Of a stretch of DNA of 64,000 nucleotides, positions 23,342 to 38,708 are shown piece after piece; position 1 is the stretch's first letter; every line of letters starts with the position of its first letter. A program made the translations under genes and the position numbers. The DNA is from Linnemannia hyalina (taxonomy: Eukaryota; Mortierellomycota; Mortierellomycetes; Mortierellales; Mortierellaceae), in NCBI GenBank assembly GCA_019671135.1, contig JAHRHY010000003.1, positions 434,001-498,000 of the forward strand. The letters run 5' to 3'. The notes beneath the pieces were generated by a model that saw only the letters and a list, made by a program, of their open reading frames with translations, had not been told where the DNA came from and searched no databases.

Positions 23342-23564
23342 GTAGAGGCCGTGCCAATAAGTCCCGGACTCCAATAATTCGATGACTACTGAATACAAAT
23401 GAATCGATTTCCTTTTGAAGATTTAACAAGTGCGTCCGCGTCCGTTGTTAATGAGTCGCCTTTAAGTTGATGATGGAGTGGCGGATTACCAACTTTGCTC
23501 GAAATCAATTCAATGTAACTATTATAAAAATATAGGGTCCGGGACTTATTGGCGCGGCCTCTAC
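23342..23564. mobile_element. MITE-like element with 28-bp terminal inverted repeats
   Basis: 23342-23369 and the reverse complement of 23537-23564 match at 27 of 28 positions (core AGGCCGYGCCAATAAGTCCC). The similarity continues more weakly inward (GAATYGATTTC). The 223-bp element has no coding capacity. The outermost bases allow a TA target-site duplication, which would fit Tc1/mariner-type transposition, but the TA may belong to the repeat itself. It sits in the 23166-23725 space between two subtilase relics, where I see no gene. Confidence 0.7.
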
Positions 23565-23725
23565 ATCATTTTTTTTCTTGCTTTCTGAGAACCATTTTTT
23601 GAGGGCACTCTCGCAGGAAACGACTATTTGGTAAGAACATGGCGTACCTGAAAAATGATTTTCAGGAATCCCTCTTTTTCTTTTTATGATCTCTCTCAGT
23701 TTCACTTACTCCATCTATCGCCACC

Positions 23726-25085
23726 ATGCTACTCATGTTTACATATGCCCTTCTATACTTTCAACATCGTCGACAGCATTGGTTACCGCCTCTCCTATCG
23801 GATTCCAGTCCAATGACACCACGGCCATGGCCCCGCTCCTGTCCCTAGCAGTAGAATCTAAAGCTTTCCCAGATTATTACCTGGTCGTCTTCAAGGACGG
23901 TGTTCGCGCCAATGATTTCTCAACTCTCGCTGCTCAGAATTTCCCCTCCAGCGGCTTTTCTTCCTCTCGCCAATTCACCTTTGGAGGATGGCCTATAAGT
24001 GTATGGAACGACATCGTCAGCGGGGTCAAGCACGCCTACGACATCGGAACCTTCCAGGGTATCCCCGGTCGTTTCCACCCAGGGGCACTACACTTGATCC
24101 GCGCCAACCTTGCAGTCGCATATGTCGAATGCGATTCTGTGGGTCGACTCACTAATCTCAAGACGCAACATAATGCCACCTGGGGACCTGCACGTCTCTG
24201 CCAACGAAGCTCGTTGGCTGTGAAGCAGAAGGATGCTGGAGAGCCGGCCTTTGACTATGTGCATGAACTGCGCAGTGGACTCAATGTTACGGTTTTTGTG
24301 ATTGATACGGGGATCAATCTGGACCATAAGGAGTTTGAAGGACGGGCCAAGTGGAGAATCATGACTGTGGAGGGGGGAACGAGTGTGATGACCATGGACA
24401 TGGCACCCATTGTACGGGCACTCTGGGCAGTCGCGCCTTTAGTGTTGCGAAATCTGCACTTGGTTGCTGTCAAGGTGATTGGGGAAAATGGCCATGGGAG
24501 TGTGTCAGAGTTTATTCGGCGACACCTTGAATTGAAACGAGTTCAGGGAGCAAGTCATCGAGGATCGGTCGCGATTCTGTCGATTGGGTACGAGCGGTCC
24601 CGGGCTATGGACACACTTGTTAGAGCCGCGATTGACGCCAGGGTCCATGTTGCCGTCGCTGCTGGGAATACGGAGCCGACTATTGTGAGATCTAGTCGCC
24701 TAGGGTGGAGGGGGCGTTTACAGTCGGGGCGTCGATGGTTGAGGATGAGCGGGAGAGTTGGTCAAACTATGAACCCTGTCTTGATATTTTCGCGCCAGGA
24801 CGAACGATTCTGTTGACTTGAATCGGAAATGATACCGCGACTGAGGTTCCTTCAGGGACTTCGATGGTGACTCCTCATCTTGCGAGGCTTTTGGCATACT
24901 ATTTGACGCTTCAACCTGTGTCGTAATATGGGTTCAACTCGGGGGTCCTTACGCCCAAGGAGCTGAAGGGGTTGGTTCTGTCCAAGGCTACTCGTGGTGC
25001 TTTGATTAATGTGCCTGACGATACCGTGAACCTTTTGGCGTCCAATGGTGAAGAGGAGGATAACAAGCACTTTCATACATGGTAG
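23726..25085 (+). pseudogene. Frameshifted S8 subtilase (proteinase K-like)
   Basis: A complete but broken gene. The start at 23726 has a strong GCCACCATG context; a frameshift in the signal sequence precedes an intact I9 prodomain (YYLVVFKDGVRANDF, YDIGTFQGIPGRFHPG). The catalytic Asp motif is intact (VFVIDTGINLDHKEF). The His motif DDHGHGTHCTGT is present only in a shifted frame (about 24385-24460), with a second shift restoring the frame at HLVAVKVIGENG. VAVAAGN is intact, then another shift (about 24695) leads to RVEGAFTVGAS and DIFAPG. A TGA follows shortly after (at a usual Trp position), then SGTSMVTPH with an intact Ser, and a TAA before the C-terminal helix. At least four frameshifts and two stops make it non-functional. 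An open frame of 376 residues across it is an accident of compensating shifts. Confidence 0.88.
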
Positions 25086-25248
25086 AAAATAAATAAATAA
25101 ATAATTATTAGACTAGCGTAGCCATGCTAAAAAAAACGATGACCAGCTCCGGAACGATTTTATTATTAATAAGAGTAAAGGAAGAGAGAATGGTAAAAGG
25201 TGTGTGTGTGGGGAGGAGGGGTCTACTCCTTCCACGAGTGTGTACAAA

Positions 25249-30428
<5,180 letters not shown>

Positions 30429-30799
30429 TGTCGAGTGGGTATAAAATGAAAGTTACGGGTCAGTGGGTGTTGCTGGACTGGGGCGTGTAGAGGAGAGAGT
30501 GGAGAGAAGGAGGGAAGAATGAGGGAAGAAGGAAAAGAGAGAAGAATGGATCCCAAGGTCAGATCCGATGTGGCGAATATCAAATCGCCCGACAATGGCT
30601 TCAAGAAGGTTTGGTATGAGAAGTGACGAAGAGAGGTGAGGATGAAAATGCAAGATGGACTTGCGTGATCTTTTGATCGTCGACGGCAGGAGGAAGAGAG
30701 GGAGGTACTGGTGGTGGTGGAAGAGGAGAGTAGGAGGGCGAGGAAGAAAGAGTAAGACCAGGAGGGAAGGAGGGAAGGAGAAGCGGAGAGAGAGAGAGA

Positions 30800-30875
<76 letters not shown>

Positions 30876-33185
30876 AGAGAGGGAGGAGAGAAAAGAGAGA
30901 GTGAGAGAGAGGGATGCAAAGGGAGAGAAGCACAAAGTCAAAGACAAAAAATAGTAAGGAGAACGAAGGAGGTGGTGATGGTTGGTGGGGTAGATGTAGA
31001 TGGATAGAAAGAAGGGCTTAAATAAAACGAATGCGATGGAGAGCTCCAAACGAAATCGGAACAAAATCAGCTCGGGTAACTAATGGTAGGGAGTGCAAGA
31101 CTAGGCGCCGGGTGAAGGGGAACAAGATGGAGGGGAAAAGCACAGGGTTGGGCTGGTTGGGAGTGAGCGCATATGGTGTTGATCGATATGACTGATAGCT
31201 GTGCCAAGGTGGGGGATGTGTTTGTAAAAGACGATAATGTGAGGACGTCTTCGGTCAATGCGAGTCGGTGTGTTCTCGTGGTACCTACAGTTGTCCTTTT
31301 GGTGGTTCTGTGCCCCTCAACGTAATTGACGCGTGTCTTTTTTTAGACGTTTTCGCTCAGGGTTGGGCCGTGGTTCTGGGAAGAGAAGGAGAGAGAGGGA
31401 TAAGGGAGAAGGAGGGGCGCGAGGACGATGCAAGGGCTACTGACAATAATGAAGTGGTAATATGTTAGCGTTGCCGTGCTTGTCGTTCTTGATCCGTTTT
31501 CTTTGGAAATAGATGGCAGGTCGATAATGGGCGATGTAACCTATGTACGGGATTAATTAAGGCAGTCTTGCTTTACTCTACCGACTATTTAATATGACGG
31601 TGGTAACGCAGAAGAAAAGTTCAGGTGTGATATCTCGAGAAGGTTCTGAGTGGCCAGGGTATAATAAGAAACAAGAGTAAGAGAAGGAAAGGGCAAAGCA
31701 GGGTTTGGGCTAATTGGAAGATTGCTCCAAACAGACAAATAAAGGTATGGGCGTACAGGTGTGTGGCAGCAAAGTAAACTGGCAAAGGACGAAGAAAAAG
31801 ACAGAGACAAATGAAAGAGAGGCGAGGATGGGTATTCGAGTGTGATCTCCGGAAAAACGACTTTGTTCAGTTCGCTTGAATGTCGACAAACTGGTCGAGA
31901 AGAATCTAAAATTGCGGCCAAGTTAAAACAAATGAAAGAGCAAAAGCGAGAAAGAAAAGAAGAGAGAAAGCGGAAAGACGACAGAGAGAGAAAAGGGGAA
32001 GAGAGACGGTTCAAAGCGGAATGGGCGGAATGGGAAAGAACGACGTCTCGCAACAAAAAAAAGGAAAAAAAGTAATTTGGGCAATGTTCGGCACCCTTTT
32101 TACCTTTTATCCCGGCTGGATTCTCCTAAATGGGTATGCATCCACACATCCACTTCACCCGTAGTCTACGTCTGTATCCACCTCCAAATTCACTCCTGTA
32201 GCCAGTAAAGAGGCACGCTGCTGAATCCAAGTGGTTCACAGGAACGACTGTCCATCCCTCTACTGCGGCCGCCTGAGCCATACATCAAATATAAGACATG
32301 GAGAATGAGAGTGAGAGAGTGAGAGAATCAAATAATAGGCAAAACTATTGGCATGCTGTCCCATGGAGACACTGCGGAGAGTTGCACTCTGGCATCTTGC
32401 CCGCCCAGGCATGACGGAATCATCTAACCAAAAAGCGACCCTCTTTCCCAGACGGCTTTTTTTTTATGGGACCAAAAACTCGATTGACTGGGCCATTTTT
32501 CTCTTACATCTTTACTATTCGCCGCACTCGACGAAAATTCAAGTACGTCTCGAGTCAGATGACAACTTTAACGACGGCTCCTTCGAGTGAAAAGGTAACA
32601 AACGAAGGACGGGGGTGGTGAGGGAAGAGAAGAAATAAGGGGAGAGGGTGGTGCCATGATCCAGCAACCACCACGATATGCAAATGGAGAGCCACTCCCA
32701 ATCGGAAGGTTTGTGTTATTTTCATGCGACTCTCTATCGATTGGGAATGAGAATGATAATACGAATCTCGGCTTAGAAGTTGGTTCTAGCACTACGGGTG
32801 GTCAAGTGCCTGACAGTGTGGTGTCAGGGGGTCGTATGCTATGAAGTTAACACAGGCGAGGCGAAACATCCCGCAGTGTCAGCTGGGGATCGTTTGCGCA
32901 TGAAGGCAACATAGACGATGATATAGTCGGAATGGATATTCACAAGGGAGTTTAGAAAACTGCCTGTGCCTGTGTGTCTCTGAGAGTGAGGGAACACTAG
33001 GATACTCTTCGACGCGTTCCTTTCGCGCCATTTTTTTTAGTCGTCCCATCAGTCAGCTATTAAGGGTCCCCTCACGAGGCGACTAACTTCGATAAAAACG
33101 CCGCGAATGACACCTTCCTTGCTTACACTTACTCACACAACTCACATCGACAACACTACAGGAACTCACGCCAACAACAACAACC
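30429..33185. other. Intergenic between divergent genes
   Basis: About 2.75 kb without a supported gene, between the starts of the kinase (minus) and HMG-box (plus) genes. It contains a long GA microsatellite, further purine-rich blocks (31370-31420, 31900-32070) and otherwise ordinary sequence. Confidence 0.5.
30786..30880. repeat. (GA)n microsatellite
   Basis: About 95 bp of nearly pure GA with a few interruptions, roughly 350-450 bp upstream of the kinase start codon. On the kinase-coding strand it is (CT)n, likely within the promoter or 5' leader. Confidence 0.95.
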
Positions 33186-34630
33186 ATGTTCAGTCTCTCA
33201 GCTTTCCGCTCTGCGCTCACTCTCTCGGCCACCCAGCCTATGCGTGCTATGTCTGTCAAGGCCGCTGCTGCCTCGGCAACAACCACGACCAAGGCCAAGA
33301 AGGAGTCAACCACCACCGCCAAGAAGGCCGCCTCCACCAAGGGCAAGGCCACCAAGAAGGAGGCTGCCAAGCCCAAGGCTAAGAAGGTTGTCCCCGCCAA
33401 GCCCAAGAAAGGTATAACCCTACAGGCCTTTTTCTATACAACATCAATCACGGCGTGATTCGTTGCTTTGCATCTGTCTCTTGAGCCATCTCTTTATAGG
33501 GAGGAGAATCAGCAAATGGCAGCACTACAGCTCGCGCCGTTCACTCAGACAGGAAAGTTTGAGGAACAAACACATCGGCAGGCATGAGGATCAAGGAACC
33601 AGAGGAACTCTGTTTTGATGAAGATCAGGATCTCCTGTTGTTATTATGATGCAGGATTCACCCTTTGCAGAGCGCTTGGGATGATTATGTCACAATGTCA
33701 TTTTCCGGTTATATTCGCTTCGTGCGATCTTTTCACATAAGAATAACAATAGGAAAAGAGGCGGGAAGTGACAAGTCGCGAGCGTTGGAGACAAACGGGA
33801 GAAAAGCGGCACACGGAAAGGAGGCAACACCCAACATAGGCAGGATATCAACAATCAATCAGGACAAAACAGCCCCTGTATAGAGGCTGGCTGAGATGCC
33901 ATTCAACAAACAACACACCCGCGTTGTTCTAATTGAAATTAATGCTATTACCTCGTCGATCTAGTCGAGGCCCTCTCTATGCCCAAGCGTCCCAGCACTG
34001 CTTGGGGTCTCTTCTTTGTCGAGCACTTGGACAAGGTCAGGGCTTCAGGAAAGGCTGTCATCCCCACCACCGAGACCGTCGTTGCATCTGCCCAGTGGAA
34101 GCAGCTTTCTGATGCCCAGAAACAGGTACCAACTATGCCATTCTTCAATGGAACTAAACCAGTATATTTTTTTATACCGAAACAAGGAACAGAAGTTACG
34201 TGATTGTTCTAATCATGTCATTCTATTGGCCTGATTTTTTTATTTGCAGGTTTACAAGGACAAGTACAGCGCCAACTTGGTTGAATTCAAGAAGAATACC
34301 AGCAAGCGTTTGGAAGAATTGACTCCCGAGGAGTTCAAGATCGAGAATGCTCGTCGTCAGGCTCTCCGTGCTGCCGGAAAGCGTGGTCTCCCTTCGCTCA
34401 AAGACCCCAACGCACCTAAGCGTCCTTTGAGCTCGTTTTTCAGCTATGCACAGGACCAGCGCAAAGAGGGCAATTTTACTAATCTCCCCATCAAGGAACA
34501 GGCCAAGGCCATTGCAGAGAGCTGGAGCAAGGCCCCAGAGCTTGAAAAGTCTCGCTATTCCGAGCTTGCGCGTGAGGCCAACGAGAAATACAAGGCTGAA
34601 CGCGCAGCCTACCTCGCCTCCAACCCCTAA
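33186..34630 (+). CDS. Mitochondrial two-HMG-box DNA-binding protein (ABF2/TFAM-like)
   Basis: Three exons (33186-33411, 33965-34125, 34250-34630) encode 255 residues. The N-terminus (MFSLSAFRSALTLSATQPMR) lacks acidic residues and is rich in Ser, Ala and Arg, as in mitochondrial targeting peptides. A Lys/Ala/Thr-rich linker leads to HMG box 1 (about 81-147, PKRPSTAWGLFF) and HMG box 2 (about 183-250, DPNAPKRPLSSFFSYAQ with SWSKAPELEKSRY). Two boxes after a presequence is the layout of Abf2 and TFAM, which coat and compact mitochondrial DNA, so packaging of the mitochondrial nucleoid is the likely role. Intron 1 (553 nt) is unusually long and purine-rich; intron 2 is 124 nt. A nuclear HMG protein is the alternative if the presequence prediction is wrong. 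Confidence 0.87.
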
Positions 34631-34860
34631 GCATTGACTGCCGTCATTCATTCGTTCACCACACACACTCTTCCTTCCTACCCCTCTTCCTTTCTCCTTT
34701 CACGCTCTCTCATCGCCAGTTGAGATGTGAAAATAACACTCCCTCTTCTTTTGTTTCTCTTTTTCTGCAGTAAATAAACTACTTTTTTGCCTTCCCCTTT
34801 GTCTACCGCTTCGCAAGCATGTGTTCTTCATGTTCTTGGCCACTCACAAACTCGCCCCTT

Positions 34861-35067
34861 CGTTTACACACAAGTTTATTTCACTTACACAAAGGAGGCA
34901 TTTGGAAGTAAGGGGCTCCAGACCAAACTCCTCAGTTCGCCATCTGCACAGCTTAACGGTAAACAAATAGAATTATACGCGAATAAGAGGATTCTTCACA
35001 TCCTCTGCATAACTGAATTCTCCAATGACCACTCGTCACCAGCGCGTGGGTACTTGGTAGGCCCAGC
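34861..35067 (-). mobile_element. Old truncated copy of the RNase H retroelement family
   Basis: A diverged copy of the 3' part of the family seen at 38522-41888: it matches the 3' untranslated region (ATTTGGAAGTAA, CAGACCAAACTC) and the end of the reading frame, with an internal deletion. It ends at its 5' side in GGTAGGCCCAGC (plus strand), the sequence shared by the other short copies. A further 35-bp fragment with the same ending lies at 35068-35103. Confidence 0.65.
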
Positions 35068-35103
35068 TTTTTTTTTTTTTTGCGCGATTTTTTGGTAGGC
35101 CCA

Positions 35104-35412
35104 TTTTTTTTATTTTTTTTTCGTACACAATTTTATTTCTCTAACAAACAGCATAGAGAAGATATTTGGAAGTAAAAAGGGACACAGACCAAACTCTTCG
35201 GTGCACCATCCACCAGTCGCAGTCCGGTCCAGAACCTGGCTCTGCGCAACAATTGTCGCTGCTCTTCACAGCTTAAACGGAAGAAAATAAAACTAGATAC
35301 GAATGAAGGGGATTCTTCCCATCCTCTCCATCATTGACAACCTCCTCCTTCCTAACAAACTCTCCAACAACCGCTCGTCAGCAGCGCGTGTGTCCTTGGT
35401 CGCTCCAGCCTC
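35104..35412 (-). mobile_element. Short 3' copy of the RNase H retroelement
   Basis: A T-rich run on the plus strand (poly-A tail of a minus-strand element) followed by the family's ~187-bp 3' untranslated region, a stop codon at 35293, and about 120 bp of the 3' end of the reading frame. It abuts the poly-A tail of the next copy after the sequence GCTCCAGCCTC. Confidence 0.85.
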
Positions 35413-36319
35413 TTTTTTTTTTTTTTTTGTACACAATTTTATTTCTCTAACAAACAGCATAGAGAAGTTATTTGGAAGTAAAAGGGGACTACAGACCAAA
35501 CTCTTCAGTGCACCATCCGCCAGTCGCAGTCCGGTCCAGAACCTGGCTCTGCGCAACAATTGTCGCTGCTCTTCACAGCTTAAACGGAAGAAAATAAAAC
35601 TAGATACGAATGAAGGGGATTCTTCCCATCCTCTCCATCATTGACAACCTCCTCCTTCCTAACAAACTCTCCAACAACCGCTCGTCAGCAGCGCGTGGGT
35701 CCTTGGTCGCTCCAGGGCACCTTCCTTCACAATGTGTGGCTAGCGAAGCGCCACACGGACAGAAACCATCGTGCGTGATGTAACCGTATCCTTGACTCCA
35801 GTCACCTCGGGGGCCTGTGTACTTGGATGTCTTGTCCTTGGCAGAGATGCCCTGGCTTTGTTCCCACGCGATCGTCGCGGAGCACCGAGGTTTCCAGATC
35901 AGCTCCGAGGCCTGCGCCTCCAGGTAGCCAACAAATTTGTGAAGGACTGTCTTGGCGATGGACATTGGGGTCCGGAAGACCGCGGACCATTCAGTCAACA
36001 TGCTCAAGGGGGTGATGCCGCGGAGGAGATCCGACACATTCCACATCGGTTTCTCGTCTCGATCGGGAGCTGGACTACCGCTGTGCACGGCTCGAGCTCC
36101 ACCGATGGAGGAAAATCCTCGCACATGATCCGCATCCGAAGGGGGCCACCAGTGTATGGGTACTGGCCTCGGTACCTGACGACCTCTGTCCACCGCGCGT
36201 TTGTATTCTCGCTTCCTGGCTGCGTTGTAGCTGTTTGTCGCCTGCACACCCCACTCATTAATCTTGCCCATGGCCTCCTTCCAGATCTCAGTGGTGTCGC
36301 TCCAGCCTCGGTAGGCCCA
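35413..36319 (-). mobile_element. Shortened copy of the RNase H retroelement, C-terminal ORF part
   Basis: Poly-A tail, 187-bp 3' untranslated region, stop at 35600 and about 235 codons of the C-terminal region (from TTEIWKEAMGKINEW to RMGRIPFIRI), with few differences from the long copy. At its 5' end the reading frame gives way to GTCGCTCCAGCCTCGGTAGG on the plus strand, absent from the long copy. The Cys/His cluster CPCG...HCEGRCPG is intact; RNase H is missing. Confidence 0.88.
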
Positions 36320-37321
36320 TTTTTTTTTTTTTTTCGTACACAATTTTATTTCTCTGACAAACAGCATAGAGAAGTTATTTGGAAGTAAAAGGGAACTACA
36401 GACCAAACTCTTCAGTGCACCATCCACCAGTCGCAGTCCGGTCCAGAACCTGGCTCTGCGCAACAATTGTCGCTGCTCTTCACAGCTTAAACGGAAGAAA
36501 ATAAAACTAGATACGAATGAAGGGGATTCTTCCCATCCTCTCCATCATTGACAACCTCCTCCTTCCTAACAAACTCTCCAACAAACGCTCGTCAGCAGCG
36601 CGTGGGTCCTTGGTCGCTCCAGGGCACCTTCCTTCACAATGTGTGGCTAGCGAAGCGCCACACGGACAGAAACCATCATGCGTGATGTAACCGTATCCTT
36701 GACTCCAGTCACCTCGGGGGCCTGTGTACTTGGATGTCTTGTCCTTGGCAGAGATGCCCTGGGTCTGCTCCCACGCGATCGTCGCGGAGCACCGAGGTTT
36801 CCAGATCAGCTCCGAGGCCTGCGCCTCCAGGTAGCCAACAAACTTGTGAAGGACTGTCTTGGCGATGGACATTGGGGTCCGGAAGACCGCGGACCATTCA
36901 GTCAACATGCTCAAGGGGGTGATGCCGCGGAGGAGATCCGACACATTCCATATCGGTTTCTCGTCTCGATCGAGAGCTGGACTACCGCTGTGCACGGCTC
37001 GAGCTCCACCGATGGAGGAAAATCCTCGTACATGATCTGCATCCGAAGGGGGCCACCAGTGTATGGGTACTGGCCTCGGTACCTGACGACCTCTGTCCAC
37101 CGCGCGTTTGTATTCCCGCTTCCTGGCTGCGTTGTAGCTGTTTGTGGCCTGCACACCCCACTCATTAATCTTGCCCATGGCCTCCTTCCAGATCTCAGTG
37201 GTGGTCTCAGCTGCCGAAGGGCATTTCCAGACGTGATCGTTATCCTCCTTCTCGAGCTCGCATCGTCGGCACACGCATGTTGGGTACAGGTTGGGCTTGC
37301 GAGCCCTCGGTAGGCCCAGCC
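36320..37321 (-). mobile_element. Shortened copy of the RNase H retroelement, C-terminal ORF part
   Basis: Same structure as the preceding copy: poly-A tail, 3' untranslated region, stop at 36507, and the frame back to the CVCRRCELEKEDNDHVWKC zinc motif. It is nearly identical to the long copy, so insertion was recent. Its 5' end is CTCGGTAGGCCCAGCC on the plus strand, directly followed by an A22 run (37322-37343). Confidence 0.88.
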
Positions 37322-37611
37322 AAAAAAAAAAAAAAAAAAAAAAGAGTTAATTATCATAGATCACGTGACAATAAAGCGCCATCATCTGAGACCGATTGAG
37401 CTATTCAAGAAGCTCTGCGGAAACCAATTACCTGTGGGGGCCTCGAGCAACGTCTGCAGGAGATACCACGCAGTCTCAACTAGACTGGCAAAGAAGTGGA
37501 GGAAGAGGAAGAGGAAGAGGAAGTGATCTCAACTAGATCACGCTCAGGGACGACAGGGGAATGAATGCGGATCTTCGGCGCAAAAAGGGGACAACGGGTT
37601 CGAGGTTCTCA

Positions 37612-37744
37612 ACCTAGAATGGTATGATTAACAGTGGGGGGAAGATCTTTATTTAGTGGCTGTTCGGACAACGAGAACAGCCGTTGACAGGGGAGGGGGA
37701 GAGGAACTTACCTAGAATGGTATGATTAACAGTGGGGGGAAGAT
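37612..37744. repeat. Pair of identical 35-bp direct repeats
   Basis: The 35 bp starting ACCTAGAATGGTATGATTAA occur at 37612-37646 and again at 37710-37744 without a mismatch, 98 bp apart start to start. Confidence 0.95.
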
Positions 37745-37954
37745 ACTGTTCAATCATCCATTCCAGGTGTCCTTTTATACTATCTGACTAAGGTCGCTAA
37801 ACTACTACTTGTGGGGTCACTGAATGAAAGAGAATAAGATGAAGACGTAAAAAAAGAGATGGCCCGGGGGAGCTACTACTAACTGGTGTAAGAGTTAACA
37901 ACTTGATGAACAACGAAAGGAAGTAGGAAGGGGCCATCAACAACAAAGAAAGGG

Positions 37955-37983
37955 CCTTTGACAAAGAGGGTCTTTGTCAAAGG
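37955..37983. repeat. Perfect 13-bp hairpin
   Basis: CCTTTGACAAAGA (37955-37967) and its exact reverse complement (37971-37983) flank a GGG loop. Confidence 0.9.
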
Positions 37984-38161
37984 GATGAACAACATAAAAG
38001 ACAAGAAGAGGAAATAATAAAAGTGACTCGGGGCGATGGCTCCTTGTGTCACTGGGTGTTGAGAGCGAGCGGGGCGACGATAGTTGTCATCAACAAAGGG
38101 GAAAGGTGTAAACGAAAGTGTAAAAGAGGTAGGAGTCGCGTTTGCGGGTAAAAGGGAAAAC

Positions 38162-38521
38162 TTTTTTTTTTTTTTTTTTTTTTTTGTTTTTTTTTTTTGT
38201 CCACGATTTTATTTCTCTAAAGAACAATTCATGTAGGTAATCCAAAAATAAAAGGGCTATTTGTGAGGACCCCTTCCCAGTACACCATCCCCTAGTCACA
38301 GTCCGGTTCTAATAACGCTGGCTCTGCGCAACAATCGTTGTCGCTCTTCACGACAAAAACGGAAGAAAATACAAAAGCGATCTATCCAGTTATTACTCTC
38401 AACTAAAACACCTTCATCTGAACAACCAGGAGATAGCAAAAGTACTTTCTTCCCAGTGCCGTTTTTCAAGTGTTCGACGTCACCTCCATCCATGCACATG
38501 CGTGCAACGCAACAACCCAAG
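38162..38521 (-). mobile_element. 3' fragment of a related retroelement subfamily
   Basis: A long poly-T run on the plus strand is followed by sequence that keeps the family's landmarks (ATTTTATTTCTCTAA, AGTCACAGTCCGGT, GCTCTGCGCAACAATCG, ACGGAAGAAAATA) but is otherwise much diverged. It is an older or different subfamily, directly abutting the poly-A tail of the long copy. Confidence 0.65.
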
Positions 38522-38708
38522 TTTTTTTTTTTTTTTCGTACACAATTTTATTTCTCTGACAAACAGCATAGAGAAGTTATTTGGAAGTAAAAGGGAACTA
38601 CAGACCAAACTCTTCAGTGCACCATCCACCAGTCGCAGTCCGGTCCAGAACCTGGCTCTGCGCAACAATTGTCGCTGCTCTTCACAGCTTAAACGGAAGA
38701 AAATAAAA

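Larger units (their letters stand above)
37344..38161. other. Spacer inside the retroelement island
   Basis: About 820 bp with no gene. It holds a GAGGAA triplet run near 37500, a pair of 35-bp direct repeats and a 13-bp hairpin. It may be part of another, unrecognised element. Confidence 0.5.

Noticed and set aside
34446..34637. Alternative frame inside HMG box 2
   Set aside because: Shadow of the real frame, which encodes a standard HMG box.
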